This document shows, one piece after another, positions 15,858 through 25,259 of a stretch of 64,000 bases of DNA. Source of the stretch: an uncultured Clostridia bacterium (GTDB lineage: Bacteria; Bacillota; Clostridia; Oscillospirales; Acutalibacteraceae). The notes under the pieces were generated by a model. It saw only the letters and a list, made by a program, of their open reading frames with translations. It ran no database searches and was not told where the DNA came from. Both the position numbers and the translations under genes were made by a program. The stretch lies in assembly GCA_946407065.1 (NCBI GenBank), contig CAMJMQ010000003.1:105920-169919 (forward strand), given 5' to 3'. Every line of letters begins with the position of its first letter. The stretch's first letter is position 1.

Positions 15858-17753
15858 TTATCCTGCATTATGGTGGAACGTATCCACCATGCTTTCGAGC
15901 TTCTTGACGGTCGCGTCATTGTCATTGGTCTCGACGATCTCATGCAGCTCATCGAGCTGCTGATTGAGTTGATCGGAATCGACGTCGATCTGGTTGCCGA
16001 TGAAGATCTTCTTGTTATCGGTCTTTTGCAGACCCTCTTCATCCATCAACAGCTCCTCATAGAGTTTTTCGCCGGGGCGCAAGCCGGTAAACTTGATCTC
16101 TACATCACGATACGGCACCTTGCCGTACATGCGGATCAGGTTTTCGGCGAGGGTGGTGATCTTGACAGGATCGCCCATATCGAGAACGAATATCTCTCCG
16201 CCGTTGGCGATCGCGCCCGCCTCCAGCACCAGCGATACCGCCTCGGGGATGGTCATGAAGTAGCGGATGATATCGGGGTGGGTGACGGTGACGGGTCTGC
16301 CCGCCTCGATCTGTCGACGGAACAGCGGGATAACGGAACCGTTGGAGCCGAGGACGTTACCGAAACGTGTGGTGACGAATTCGGTCTTGCCGCCCTTGCG
16401 GGAATGGTTCTGCACGATCATCTCACAGCAGCGCTTGGTCGCGCCCATGACGTTGGTGGGATTGACCGCCTTATCGGTGGAGATCATGACAAAGCGCTCC
16501 ACCTCGTATTTTTCAGCAAGGTTGACCATGTTGAGCGTACCGAAGATATTGTTCTTGACAGCCTCGGTCGGCGATACCTCCATCAGCGGAACATGCTTAT
16601 GTGCCGCCGCGTGGAACACGACCTGCGGATGATATTCGGCAAAGATGCTGTCCATCTTCGCGTAGTCGCGCACGGACGCGATCAGGGTAACGAGATTCAG
16701 GCTGTCGCCGTACTCGATGTACAGCTCCTGCTGGATATCATAGGCGTTATTCTCATAGATATCCACAATGATGATCTGTTCGGGGCTGTACTTAGCGATC
16801 TGGCGCACCAACTCGGAGCCGATGGAACCGCCGCCGCCCGTGACCATACAGATCTTGCCGTTGATAAAATCGCGGATCTTCTTTTTGTTGAAGGTGATCG
16901 GCGGTCTGCCGAGCAGATCCTCGATCTTGATGTCCTTGACCTGCGAGAGGATCTGATGCGAATCGTCATCCTGGAACAGCTGGCTCAGATAGGGTACCGT
17001 CTTGATACGGCAGCCGGATTCGGAGCAGTAGCCCATGATGCGCTTGCGCTCCTCTTCGGTACAGGAGGGGATCGCGAAGATCACGAGGTCGATGTTGTAT
17101 TGACGACAGACAAGCGGGATATCCTTGGTGAGTCCGACGACCTCCACGCCCATCAGCTTGGTATGATACTTAGACGGATCATCATCCACCAGACACACCG
17201 GCAGGATCATGTTGGAAGGGTTGTTCGGATCCTGTCGGGCGAATTTGATCTCCTGCAGGATCATACGCGCGGCATTACCCGCGCCGACGATCAGGGTGCG
17301 GTCATATTCTTCATTCTCGAACTCACCCGCCTGGATCAGATGCACCACCGTGTTGCGGAAGGCAATACGGAAGATGCAGATCGCCGCAACGCTCAGGATC
17401 GTATCCAAAGCCATAAACTCCACTGTCGGGGGTTTACTCATCAGGTTCATGAACAAAAAGCTGAGCCCTAAGCCGAGTACGACCGCTAAGCCGCACATAG
17501 CGATATCGCCGGCTTTCAGATCACGCCAAACCTTGTTGTACGCGCCGAACACAAACAGGAAAAAGAAGCAAAACAACATGCCCATGCCGATTACGCCGAC
17601 GATGCGGACCGGCTGCACGGCAACACCCATTGTATTGCCGCGGGTCATAATACCGTACCACCCGAGCAGCATGTTACTGAGCAGTGCCGATATTGCGATC
17701 AATGCCGCGTCGGCAAGCATCAGAAAGATTTTTCTGACATTCATTTTTTTCAT
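15858..17753 (-). CDS. Membrane nucleoside-diphosphate-sugar 4,6-dehydratase (FlaA1/PglF/CapD family)
   Basis: Predicted UDP-GlcNAc 4,6-dehydratase-type enzyme for making unusual amino sugars of glycans or capsule. The 631-residue protein has four N-terminal membrane segments within residues 10-115, a first Rossmann-like domain with TLIVGAGNAARM near 153, and an extended SDR domain with MVTGGGGSIGSE near 300 and STDKAVNPTNVMGATKR near 425, the family form of the catalytic region. The ATG at 17753 is chosen, behind an AAGGG site; a TTG two codons earlier is possible. A DegT aminotransferase nearby, on the other side of spoIIID, could act on its product (inference). Its stop codon abuts a heptad repeat. 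Confidence 0.9.
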   Translation of the reverse strand: MKKMNVRKIFLMLADAALIAISALLSNMLLGWYGIMTRGNTMGVAVQPVRIVGVIGMGMLFCFFFLFVFGAYNKVWRDLKAGDIAMCGLAVVLGLGLSFLFMNLMSKPPTVEFMALDTILSVAAICIFRIAFRNTVVHLIQAGEFENEEYDRTLIVGAGNAARMILQEIKFARQDPNNPSNMILPVCLVDDDPSKYHTKLMGVEVVGLTKDIPLVCRQYNIDLVIFAIPSCTEEERKRIMGYCSESGCRIKTVPYLSQLFQDDDSHQILSQVKDIKIEDLLGRPPITFNKKKIRDFINGKICMVTGGGGSIGSELVRQIAKYSPEQIIIVDIYENNAYDIQQELYIEYGDSLNLVTLIASVRDYAKMDSIFAEYHPQVVFHAAAHKHVPLMEVSPTEAVKNNIFGTLNMVNLAEKYEVERFVMISTDKAVNPTNVMGATKRCCEMIVQNHSRKGGKTEFVTTRFGNVLGSNGSVIPLFRRQIEAGRPVTVTHPDIIRYFMTIPEAVSLVLEAGAIANGGEIFVLDMGDPVKITTLAENLIRMYGKVPYRDVEIKFTGLRPGEKLYEELLMDEEGLQKTDNKKIFIGNQIDVDSDQLNQQLDELHEIVETNDNDATVKKLESMVDTFHHNAG

Positions 17754-17808
17754 AATCAAACCCTTTTTCTATCTAAACTATTGTTAATGCACACAATAAA
17801 TCATGATA

Positions 17809-17837
17809 ATTATACCGCATACTATGGATAAAGTCAA
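17809..17837 (-). promoter_or_regulatory. Sigma-A promoter of the dehydratase gene
   Basis: Minus-strand TTGACT, 17-base spacer, TATAAT. Confidence 0.8.
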
Positions 17838-17896
17838 TCATTTTTCACAGCTCGTATGATGATAGAAAAGTCGCATGATTATCGCCCGATCCGCCC

Positions 17897-17925
17897 GCAT
17901 ATTTCACCTCGGAGAACCATATACT
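17897..17925 (+). promoter_or_regulatory. Sigma-E-like sporulation promoter of spoIIID
   Basis: GCATATT, 14-base spacer, CATATACT. This matches the mother-cell sigma-E pattern (ATATT-type -35, CATACA-type -10), and spoIIID is sigma-E dependent in Bacillus. The site is about 80 bases before the start codon. Confidence 0.65.
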
Positions 17926-18005
17926 TTACCAGAATCCGTGCGGCGAAACCCACATGACAACGTTATGCTTTTCGTTTTCTCCGCACCACACTCAGGGAGG
18001 TTTCC

Positions 18006-18275
18006 ATGAAAGGGATCTTAGAAGACCGCGCCGTCCGATTAGGCGAATATATCATCGAGCATCAATCTACCGTGCGCGACACCGCGGCGGTATTCGGCAT
18101 CAGCAAATCCACCGTACATAAGGACATCACCACACTGCTCCCGAAATTGAACGCGGGACTGTACAAAGAGGTACGCGCCGTGCTGGACGTCAACAAAGAA
18201 GAACGCCACCTAAGGGGCGGTGAGGCGACCAAGCATAAGTATGAGATGCTTAAGAGAATGAGGAGTGAGGAGTGA
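18006..18275 (+). CDS. spoIIID: Sporulation transcriptional regulator SpoIIID
   Basis: Mother-cell DNA-binding regulator that, with sigma-E, switches sporulation genes on or off. The 89-residue length and sequence are typical: DRAVRLGEYIIE, then a helix-turn-helix with STVRDTAAVFGISKSTVHKD at 22-41, and a basic C-terminal part. RBS AGGGAGG. A sigma-E-like promoter lies upstream. The last codons (RMRSEE and stop) coincide with the first heptads of a GTGAGGA-type repeat array, so the C-terminal end is partly repeat-derived. Its presence shows the organism belongs to an endospore-forming lineage. Confidence 0.95.
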   Translation: MKGILEDRAVRLGEYIIEHQSTVRDTAAVFGISKSTVHKDITTLLPKLNAGLYKEVRAVLDVNKEERHLRGGEATKHKYEMLKRMRSEE

Positions 18276-18433
18276 GGAGTTAGAAGTTAGGAGTGAGGAG
18301 TTGATGGAGGGCTTCGCCCTCACCCAATATAATTGCAAGGAAACATTTCGTTGCGTTTTAATAGGAGCCAAATAAAAAACGCGATCACCCGTTTCCCGAA
18401 ACCCCTCACTCCTAACTCCTCACTCCTAACTGA
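18258..18433. repeat. Inverted heptanucleotide repeat element (GTGAGGA / ACTCCTA type)
   Basis: Left arm at 18258-18302, starting inside spoIIID; GGAGGGC-TTC-GCCCTCACCC hairpin at about 18305-18324; right arm ACTCCTA/ACTCCTC at 18402-18431. It has the same design and heptad sequence as the element at 3020-3176. Confidence 0.85.
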
Positions 18434-18494
18434 AACAACTTCTCACTACAACAGTTCCTCACCAAAGCAACTACTAACTTGTCCATTTCCCCTC

Positions 18495-18523
18495 TTTACA
18501 TTCTCTATTTTAGGGTGTATAAT
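18495..18523 (+). promoter_or_regulatory. Sigma-A promoter of the DegT aminotransferase gene
   Basis: TTTACA, 17-base spacer, TATAAT. Confidence 0.78.
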
Positions 18524-18578
18524 ATATTCTGTATAAATAGGGCGAACATTGTTCGCTTTCATACAGGAGATATGTCTT

Positions 18579-19790
18579 ATGATGAATATACCCTTTTCCC
18601 CTCCCGATATCGGAGAGGATGAGATCGCGGAGGTCGTAGATACCCTGCGTTCCGGTTGGATCACCACCGGCCCCAAAACCAAGCTCCTCGAGCAGGAGAT
18701 CGCCAAGAAATGCAACACCAAAAAGGCGGTGTGTCTGTCGAGCCAGACCGCCTGCGCAGAGATGACCCTGCGTTTGCTCGGCGTAGGCCCCGGCGACGAG
18801 GTCATCGTGCCTACCTACACCTACACCGCCTCGGCGTCCATCATCTACCATGTCGGCGCGACGCCGGTGATGATCGACTGCAAGCAGGATTCCTACGAGA
18901 TGGATTATGACAAGGTGGAGGAGGCAATCACCCCCAAGACCAAGGTTATCATCCCCGTTGATCTGGCGGGCATAGTATGCGATTATGACCGCATCTTTGA
19001 GATCGTCGAGAAGAAGCGTTCCCTCTTCAAGCCCTCCGAAAACCCGATCCAGCTCGCGCTCGGACGCGTCATCGTCATGGCTGACGCCGCTCACGCCTTC
19101 GGCGCGCAGTGGCACGGCAAGATGTGCGGTTCCATCGCCGATTTCACCAACTTCAGCTTCCACGCGGTCAAGAACATGACCACTGCCGAGGGCGGCGCCG
19201 CGACATGGCGCGAGATCCCCGGCGTCGACAGCAACGAGCTGTACAAGAAATACATGCTGATGACCCTGCACGGTCAGACCAAGGACGCGTTCACCAAGGA
19301 CAAGGGCACCTCGTGGGAGTATGACGTCGTCAACACCCAGTACAAGTGCAATATGCCCGACGTGCTCGCGGCGATCGGACTGGCACAGATGCGCCGCTAC
19401 GATCAGATGCTCAACCGCCGCCACGAGCTGATCGCCCGCTACAACAAGGCGTTTGAGGACTTGAACATCCAGGTGCTCGACCACCGCGGCGTCGATCACC
19501 GCTCCAACGGACACCTGTACTTCGTGCGCTTCTTAGGTAAGGACGCTGAATTCCGCAACCGCTTCTATGACGAGATGAAGCAGCGCGGAGTAAACTGCAA
19601 CGTCCACTTCAAGCCGCTGCCGATGATGAGCGCCTATAAGCAGAAGGGCTTTGATATCGTGGACTACCCCTATGCCTATAATATGCACAAGAATCAGCTG
19701 ACCCTGCCCATGAACTCCGTGATGACGGATGAAGAGGCGCAGTATGTGATCGACACCTTTATCGAGGTGTACAATAAGTTAACGAAATAA
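18579..19790 (+). CDS. DegT/DnrJ/EryC1/StrS-family sugar aminotransferase
   Basis: PLP-dependent aminotransferase that probably adds an amino group to a keto-sugar nucleotide. The 403-residue protein starts MMNIPFSPPDIGEDEIAEV, typical of the family; it has TAALTE-like SSQTACAEMTL near 54, VIMADAAHAFGA near 170 and the PLP lysine in FHAVKNMTTAEGG near 200. An insert near residue 145 (EIVEKKRSLFKPSENP) is seen in a subset of the family. The start is the ATG-ATG at 18579 behind AGGAG. It has its own promoter and terminator. A partnership with the nearby FlaA1/PglF-like dehydratase is inferred from family pairings. Confidence 0.92.
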   Translation: MMNIPFSPPDIGEDEIAEVVDTLRSGWITTGPKTKLLEQEIAKKCNTKKAVCLSSQTACAEMTLRLLGVGPGDEVIVPTYTYTASASIIYHVGATPVMIDCKQDSYEMDYDKVEEAITPKTKVIIPVDLAGIVCDYDRIFEIVEKKRSLFKPSENPIQLALGRVIVMADAAHAFGAQWHGKMCGSIADFTNFSFHAVKNMTTAEGGAATWREIPGVDSNELYKKYMLMTLHGQTKDAFTKDKGTSWEYDVVNTQYKCNMPDVLAAIGLAQMRRYDQMLNRRHELIARYNKAFEDLNIQVLDHRGVDHRSNGHLYFVRFLGKDAEFRNRFYDEMKQRGVNCNVHFKPLPMMSAYKQKGFDIVDYPYAYNMHKNQLTLPMNSVMTDEEAQYVIDTFIEVYNKLTK

Positions 19791-19795
19791 AAAAA

Positions 19796-19822
19796 AGAGG
19801 CTGCATAGGCAGCCTCTTTTGA
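19796..19822 (+). terminator. Terminator of the DegT gene
   Basis: GAGGCTGC/GCAGCCTC stem followed by TTTT, six bases after the stop codon. Confidence 0.85.
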
Positions 19823-19965
19823 AATGGAAATACAGTCTTATCCGACCTTTTCCGTATATTTCAACCCCTCCTCACTATAAGTTTAAAAAATGTTCACTAT
19901 TTTAAAAAATAATATATTATAATGTAAAAAAGAAAACGATAAAACAGAAACCGTGAGGTAACACT

Positions 19966-20655
19966 ATGAACAATCGAAAGATCCTTATCGTAGACGACGA
20001 TCAGAACATCTGCGAGCTCTTACGCCTCTACATCGAGAAAGAGGGCTACACCACCGCGATCGCCAACGACGGCGAACAGGCGCTGGCGCTCTTTGAGCGT
20101 GAACAGCCCGCGCTGGTACTGCTCGACATCATGCTGCCCAAGATGGACGGCTGGCAGGTATGCCGGGAGATCCGCAAAACCTCCGACTGTCCCATCATCA
20201 TGCTCACTGCCAAGGGCGAGGTATTTGACAAGATCCTCGGTCTGGAGCTGGGAGCGGATGACTATGTGGTCAAGCCCTTTGAGGCAAAAGAGGTCGTCGC
20301 GCGCATCCGTGCCGTCCTGCGCAGGATGGGCAACACCGAAGAAGAAGCCGTCAAGGAAGTCCGCTGGGACAAGCTCGTCATCAACCTGACCAACTATGAG
20401 CTGATCGTCGACGGCAAACAGATCGACACCCCGCCCAAGGAGCTGGAGCTGCTCTATCACCTCGCGTCCAACCCGAACAAGGTGTTCACACGCGATCAGC
20501 TGCTCGACCAGGTCTGGGGCTTTGAATACTACGGCGACAGCCGTACCGTAGACGTACACGTAAAACGCATCAGAGAGAAAATCGACGGCGTCTCCGACAA
20601 ATGGGAGCTGCGCACCGTCTGGGGAGTAGGCTATAAATTTGAAACAAAAGGCTGA
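19966..20655 (+). CDS. OmpR/PhoB-family response regulator
   Basis: Cytoplasmic DNA-binding response regulator. The 229-residue protein has a receiver domain (acidic pair D10/D11, phospho-acceptor D54 in LLDIMLPKMDG, Lys in DDYVVKPF) and a winged-helix DNA-binding domain from about residue 128 (PPKELELLYHLASNPNKVFTR, VDVHVKRIREKI). The RBS is GTGAGGT. The gene overlaps the sensor kinase by 17 bases, and an HtrA-type protease follows, so the set is probably one unit responding to envelope stress (inference). An AT-rich upstream stretch has TATAAT at 19918-19923, but the -35 is unclear. Confidence 0.95.
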   Translation: MNNRKILIVDDDQNICELLRLYIEKEGYTTAIANDGEQALALFEREQPALVLLDIMLPKMDGWQVCREIRKTSDCPIIMLTAKGEVFDKILGLELGADDYVVKPFEAKEVVARIRAVLRRMGNTEEEAVKEVRWDKLVINLTNYELIVDGKQIDTPPKELELLYHLASNPNKVFTRDQLLDQVWGFEYYGDSRTVDVHVKRIREKIDGVSDKWELRTVWGVGYKFETKG

Positions 20656-22222
20656 TCAACCGAACAAACAATCCGCTTCATTCCGCGGAAAAGCGCCGTA
20701 CTTTCGCGTGCGGCGATCCCTCTTTAAAAAATATCTGATCTTCGGCATCTCGATCCTTTTGACCAGCTTCATCGCGCTGAGCGTGACCATGTACATCTTT
20801 GTCAACCAATACTGGGAAGAACAAAAGAAGAAGTCGCTGCTCGATAACGCCCACAAAGTGGCTGAGGCGATCACCACCTATTCGTACATCATCCCGTCGG
20901 TCCACTCACTGGTCATCGACGAGCATTCTCCGGTCGGCATCACGGTCGGCAGTATCTCCAAAAGCCTCGACGCCGACATCCTGATCACCGACAACAAGGG
21001 CATATGTCTGTATTGCTCGGAAAAGGACGACTGTATCCACAAGACCCGCGCCTTCCCCTCCAAGGTGCTGCTCGAGACCACCCCGGGCGAGTACTTTTCC
21101 TCGGGCACGCTGGACGGATACTATTCCGACAACCGCTACACGGCGGGCGTACCGATCGTGCTGGATTCCGAATCAAGCCCCTCGGCGTTCTGTTATGTCA
21201 CCACCAAAGCGACCTTCCTCTCGGGACTGCCGGTCACCTTCCTGCAGATCTTCCTGACCGCGGCGGCTGTGATGCTGATCATCATTATCATCTTTGTCGC
21301 GTTCATGTCCTACAGCATGACAAAGCCGCTCAAGCAGATGTCCGCCGCCGCCAAGAAATTCGCGGTCGGCGATTTCTCGGCGCGCGTCAATGTCACCTCC
21401 GACGATGAGATCGGTGAACTGGCGACCGCCTTCAACTACATGGCGGACAGTCTGGCGTCCAGCGAGGGCATGCGCCGCTCCTTCATCTCGAACGTATCAC
21501 ATGAGCTCAAAACGCCGATGACGACCATCGCGGGCTTCATCGACGGTATGCTTGACGGCACTATCCCGCCCGAGCGCCACGATCACTACATGAAGATCGT
21601 ATCCACCGAGGTCAAGCGCCTGTCCCGGCTGGTGACCTCCATGCTCAACCTCTCGCGTATCGACCGCGGTGAATTAAAGGTCAACCGTCAAAAGTTCGAC
21701 ATGTTCTCGCTGATCATCACGATCCTCGCGAGCTACGAGCAAAAGATCATCGCCCGCAAGCTGCACATCACGGGGCTGGAGGACTTTCGCAGTATCGTGG
21801 TCGACGCCGACCCCGATCTGATGTACCAGGTCGTGTATAACCTGATCGAGAACGCGGTCAAGTTCACCAACGAAGGCGGCACCATCCACTTCGGTGTGGA
21901 AGAGACCCGCTATGACGTATCCGTCAGCATCTCCAACACCGGCCCCGGCATCCCGCCGGAGGATATCCGGTTCGTCTTTGACCGCTTCTATAAAACCGAC
22001 AAGAGCCGCAGTATCGATAAGAAAGGTATGGGTCTGGGCCTGTTCATCGCCAAGACCATCATGCGCTTACACGGCGGCGACATCTATGTCGATTCCCGCG
22101 TCAACGAATTCACCACGTTCACTATCCGTCTGCCGAAGACCGTTCAGCAGAGTCCCGATACGAACAAGATAAAGGATCAACAGTACGTGGAAGCGACCGT
22201 TGACAATGAAACGGAAGAATAA
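20639..22222 (+). CDS. Membrane sensor histidine kinase (HAMP-HisKA-HATPase)
   Basis: Partner kinase of the response regulator. Of 527 residues, two membrane segments (about 33-55 and 196-222) enclose an extracytoplasmic sensor of about 140 residues containing cysteines in YCSEKDDCIHK. A HAMP linker follows at about 225-275, then HisKA with phospho-acceptor H288 in SNVSHELKTPM, and HATPase with NLIENAVKF, TGPGIP and GMGLGLFIAK. The start codon appears to be TTG inside the regulator gene (17-base overlap), preceded by GGGGAG; no ATG exists before the first membrane segment, though a downstream GTG (residue 24) is possible. The ligand is unknown. Confidence 0.94.
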   Translation: MKQKADQPNKQSASFRGKAPYFRVRRSLFKKYLIFGISILLTSFIALSVTMYIFVNQYWEEQKKKSLLDNAHKVAEAITTYSYIIPSVHSLVIDEHSPVGITVGSISKSLDADILITDNKGICLYCSEKDDCIHKTRAFPSKVLLETTPGEYFSSGTLDGYYSDNRYTAGVPIVLDSESSPSAFCYVTTKATFLSGLPVTFLQIFLTAAAVMLIIIIIFVAFMSYSMTKPLKQMSAAAKKFAVGDFSARVNVTSDDEIGELATAFNYMADSLASSEGMRRSFISNVSHELKTPMTTIAGFIDGMLDGTIPPERHDHYMKIVSTEVKRLSRLVTSMLNLSRIDRGELKVNRQKFDMFSLIITILASYEQKIIARKLHITGLEDFRSIVVDADPDLMYQVVYNLIENAVKFTNEGGTIHFGVEETRYDVSVSISNTGPGIPPEDIRFVFDRFYKTDKSRSIDKKGMGLGLFIAKTIMRLHGGDIYVDSRVNEFTTFTIRLPKTVQQSPDTNKIKDQQYVEATVDNETEE

Positions 22223-22318
22223 TTCTTTTTTCGAATCATAATATAGTTACTCCGCCGCGTATCGCCCACGGTAACGCGGTCAAGAAACGATCGTGGGCGG
22301 AAAGGAAAGGTATTTGAT

Positions 22319-24097
22319 ATGGACGATCTCACGCCGAAAAAGGCTTATCATCCCGAAGAAGAATACGAATCTCTGGAAATCGAGCAAAAACACTTTGCGG
22401 CAGAAAATGCAGCAACCGACAGCGAGGCTGTTTCACAGTCCGCCGCTGCCGATACTCCCTTGACAGCAGAAAAACCGCCTGTCGAGGATAAAATACCCGA
22501 ACCCGTGCAGGAAACGGCGGTACCGCCGCAGGCACAGGCGCAACAGCAATCGCCTCCCGCACAACCCGCACAGTCGGTGCAACAGCCCGCGGCTTATCCG
22601 AACACGGCGCCGCCCTACGGCTGCTATCCTTTCTACCCGCAGCCGATGCAGCAACCGGTACAGCAACCGATGCAACAACCGGTGCAGTATTACTACCCTA
22701 ACACGGGTTATCAGCAGCAGCCGGTCTATCCGCAGACTGCTCCCCAACCCGAGCCACCCATCCGAGAGGTACAGCCCTATGCGCCCATGCCGAGCCAGGC
22801 GCCGACCGCTGCTCAACCGGTGAACCAAAAGCCGCAGAAGCAGCCGACCTCCACCGGCACCAAGGTGTTCATCATCATCCTGTGCGCACTGCTGGCGGCA
22901 ATGGTTGTGGGCTTCGGCTTTTACGTCGCGAGTACACAACGCGACAAGGGTGATCCCGTACAAACGCCCGACAATCCCTTCTCCTTCGGAGATGACGGCG
23001 GAAGCGGCAACGGCGACTCCGAATACGGCGTCAATCCGTTCTCCTTCAACCAGAACGGCAGCTACACCGACGTTGAGGACACCATCACCCTGATCGCCGA
23101 CAACGGCGAGACCCAGAAACGTGACAACGACAATCCCGATTCCGTCGGAGAGCCGGATGAGGACGCAAAGAACATAAAACTCGAGGATCTCCCCAAGGAT
23201 AAGGACGACGACAAATATACCACCCAGAGCGCCTATAACACCGTCAGCGACAGCGTTGTGACCGTGGTTTGCTTCAAGGACAAGATCTCGGACAATACGA
23301 ATGACGCCGTCGCGCAGGGCTCCGGTGTGATCATCTCATCGGACGGCTACCTGATCACCAACGCCCACGTCATCGGCAACAGCCGCGCCTATGCCGTCAA
23401 CATCGTGATGAACAACGGCGACAAGCATCAGGCAAAGATCGTGGGCTTTGATACATGGACCGACCTCGCGGTGCTCAAGATCGACGCGAAGGATCTCAAG
23501 GCGGTCACCTTCGGTGATTCCGAGAAGATCAAGATCGGAGACGATGTGATCGCCGTCGGCTCCCCCGGCGGTGAAAAGTTTCAGAACACCCTCACAAGGG
23601 GCGTGATCTCCGCCGTTGACCGTGAGCTTTCCGTCAACAAGAACGTGCGTTACATCCAGAGTGACGCCGCGATCAGCCCCGGCAGCTCGGGCGGTCCGCT
23701 GTGCAACCTCTACGGTCAGGTGATCGGTATCACCACCGCCAAGGCGGTCGCCGAAAACTTTGAGAGCATGAGCTTCTCTATCCCCTCCGCAACGGTGGAG
23801 CGGATCGTAGGCGATCTGATCCACTACGGCTATGTCAAGGGACGCACCCGCATCGGCTTCTCCGGTCAGGAGCTTGCCTCCGGTGATTACTCAGGCGCAC
23901 CCGCAGGCGTACTCGTCGGCAAGATCGATTCGGAAGGCTCCCTCGCGGGCTCCGATATCAAAGAGGGCGATATCATCACGGAGCTGGACGGTCAGACGAT
24001 CACATCCTTCCAGGATATCTACGATGTGCTCGACGACCACAAGCCCGATGACAAGGTCACCATCAAGGCAAAACGCCCCTCCGCGGCAATAAAATAA
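22319..24097 (+). CDS. HtrA/DegP-like membrane-anchored serine protease with PDZ domain
   Basis: Trypsin-like (S1C) quality-control protease. Of 592 residues, 1-180 are a cytoplasmic tail rich in Pro and Gln with PMQQPVQQ repeats; a membrane segment lies at about 182-204; the protease domain spans about 300-475 with catalytic H350 (TNAHVIG), D382 (TDLAVLK) and S457 (GSSGGP); one PDZ domain fills the C-terminus (about 490-592). The long Q/P-rich tail before the membrane segment is unusual in length, and a further low-complexity acidic region follows the membrane. It lies 96 bases after the sensor kinase and may be controlled by it. It has its own terminator. Confidence 0.94.
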   Translation: MDDLTPKKAYHPEEEYESLEIEQKHFAAENAATDSEAVSQSAAADTPLTAEKPPVEDKIPEPVQETAVPPQAQAQQQSPPAQPAQSVQQPAAYPNTAPPYGCYPFYPQPMQQPVQQPMQQPVQYYYPNTGYQQQPVYPQTAPQPEPPIREVQPYAPMPSQAPTAAQPVNQKPQKQPTSTGTKVFIIILCALLAAMVVGFGFYVASTQRDKGDPVQTPDNPFSFGDDGGSGNGDSEYGVNPFSFNQNGSYTDVEDTITLIADNGETQKRDNDNPDSVGEPDEDAKNIKLEDLPKDKDDDKYTTQSAYNTVSDSVVTVVCFKDKISDNTNDAVAQGSGVIISSDGYLITNAHVIGNSRAYAVNIVMNNGDKHQAKIVGFDTWTDLAVLKIDAKDLKAVTFGDSEKIKIGDDVIAVGSPGGEKFQNTLTRGVISAVDRELSVNKNVRYIQSDAAISPGSSGGPLCNLYGQVIGITTAKAVAENFESMSFSIPSATVERIVGDLIHYGYVKGRTRIGFSGQELASGDYSGAPAGVLVGKIDSEGSLAGSDIKEGDIITELDGQTITSFQDIYDVLDDHKPDDKVTIKAKRPSAAIK

Positions 24098-24116
24098 GTA
24101 ATAGAACAAGCAAAAA

Positions 24117-24147
24117 CAGCGCTTCCGCAAGGAGGCGCTGTCTTATT
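24117..24147 (+). terminator. Terminator of the HtrA-like gene
   Basis: CAGCGC...GCGCTG stem followed by TCTTATTAT, about 20 bases after the stop codon. Confidence 0.75.
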
Positions 24148-24150
24148 ATG

Positions 24151-24545
24151 TTACTGAAAACTGTAGATTGAAAACTGAAAAATGAATAATGAATATCGTC
24201 AAGAAGCGTTTCAATTCATTTGTAGGGGAGGGGCTTGCTCCTCCCGCGGCAGTGCGCAGGATCATCAAATACACAAGTCAAAGGGAAGTATATCCTTTGC
24301 TTCGCACATACATTCTTGTAGATGAAACGTAACGGGAGCAGCAAGCCGCTCCCCTACAAATTCGCTGCAACGCTTTCTGTAGGGCGGGGGTGCTCCCCGT
24401 TGGGGAGACGTCACGAAGTGACAGTGGGGGAGGCGTCTCCGCCGAGGAATGCTCCCGCCGAAACCTATCTGATAAATACCACCCAAGCGCACAGCAGATC
24501 AATTATACCGTAGGAATGATTATCAAATACACGTTTTCAAAAGCC
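24151..24545. repeat. Intergenic repeats between htrA and the sirtuin gene
   Basis: A heptad arm of the ACTGAAA type lies at 24152-24195. GTAGGGGAGGGGCTTGCTCC and its near-inverse at about 24331-24358 bracket one palindromic unit; a second GTAGGGCGGGGG unit runs from about 24380 to 24465 with an internal GGGGAGACGTCACGAAGTGAC stretch. The conserved flank shared with copies near 31.4 and 47.9 kb follows in reverse at 24466-24506. No credible gene. Confidence 0.7.
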
Positions 24546-25259
24546 TCACACCTGCGAGAGCACCTCGCCAACCTTGTCGTGGATCACAAGGTCCGCCATA
24601 TGGTCATATGGCGTCGCGTCGCGGTTGATCAGGATCATGTGATCGCCGCCGAAATACCGCACATAGGACGCCGCGGGATAGACCGTCAGCGAGGTACCCG
24701 CCACGATCAGCGTGTCCGCATGACGGATATCGTCGAGCGCCTGCATCACGGTGTCCTCGGGCAGGGTTTCTTCATACAAAACGACGTCGGGCTTGATGAT
24801 CCCACCACAGTCACATGTCGGCACGCCCTCGCTTTCGGCGATCTTCTCCACGCCGTAGAACCTGCCGCATTTCATGCAGTGATTGCGCAGCACCGAGCCG
24901 TGCAGCTCATGCACACGCTTGCTGCCCGCCGCCTGATGCAGTCCGTCGATATTCTGGGTGACGACCGAGCGTAAAATGCCCTCGCTCTCCCACTTTGCGA
25001 GTGTGAGGTGCGCCTTATTGGGCTTTGCCGTCAGGCACAGCATCTTGTTGCGATAGAAGCGATAGAACTCCTCGGGGTTGCGCACAAAGAAGGTGTGGCT
25101 GAGGATCTCTTCGGGCGGATAATCATACTGTTGATGATACAAGCCGTCGGCGGATCGGAAATCGGGGATCCCGCTCTCGGTCGATACGCCCGCTCCTCCG
25201 AAAAAGACGATGCGGTGACTGTTTTGGATGATGTCTCTGAGCTTTTCGATATCTGTCAT
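24546..25259 (-). CDS. NAD-dependent protein deacylase (sirtuin, SIR2 family)
   Basis: Removes acetyl or related groups from lysines using NAD. The 237-residue protein has FGGAGVSTESGIPDFRS near 19, TQNIDGLHQ near 98, the catalytic His in VHELHGS near 115, and a zinc site formed by CMKCG and CDCGG (in the second pair the cysteines are one residue apart instead of two). NAD-binding GTSLTVYPAA is near 190. Length and order fit the bacterial CobB/Sir2 group. It starts at 25259 with an AGGAGG-like site; no clear promoter was picked. It is not in an operon with a recognisable partner. Confidence 0.94.
   Translation of the reverse strand: MTDIEKLRDIIQNSHRIVFFGGAGVSTESGIPDFRSADGLYHQQYDYPPEEILSHTFFVRNPEEFYRFYRNKMLCLTAKPNKAHLTLAKWESEGILRSVVTQNIDGLHQAAGSKRVHELHGSVLRNHCMKCGRFYGVEKIAESEGVPTCDCGGIIKPDVVLYEETLPEDTVMQALDDIRHADTLIVAGTSLTVYPAASYVRYFGGDHMILINRDATPYDHMADLVIHDKVGEVLSQV

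Noticed and set aside
24265..24513. Small open frames between htrA and the sirtuin gene
   Set aside because: They lie entirely in repeat units and lack start signals.
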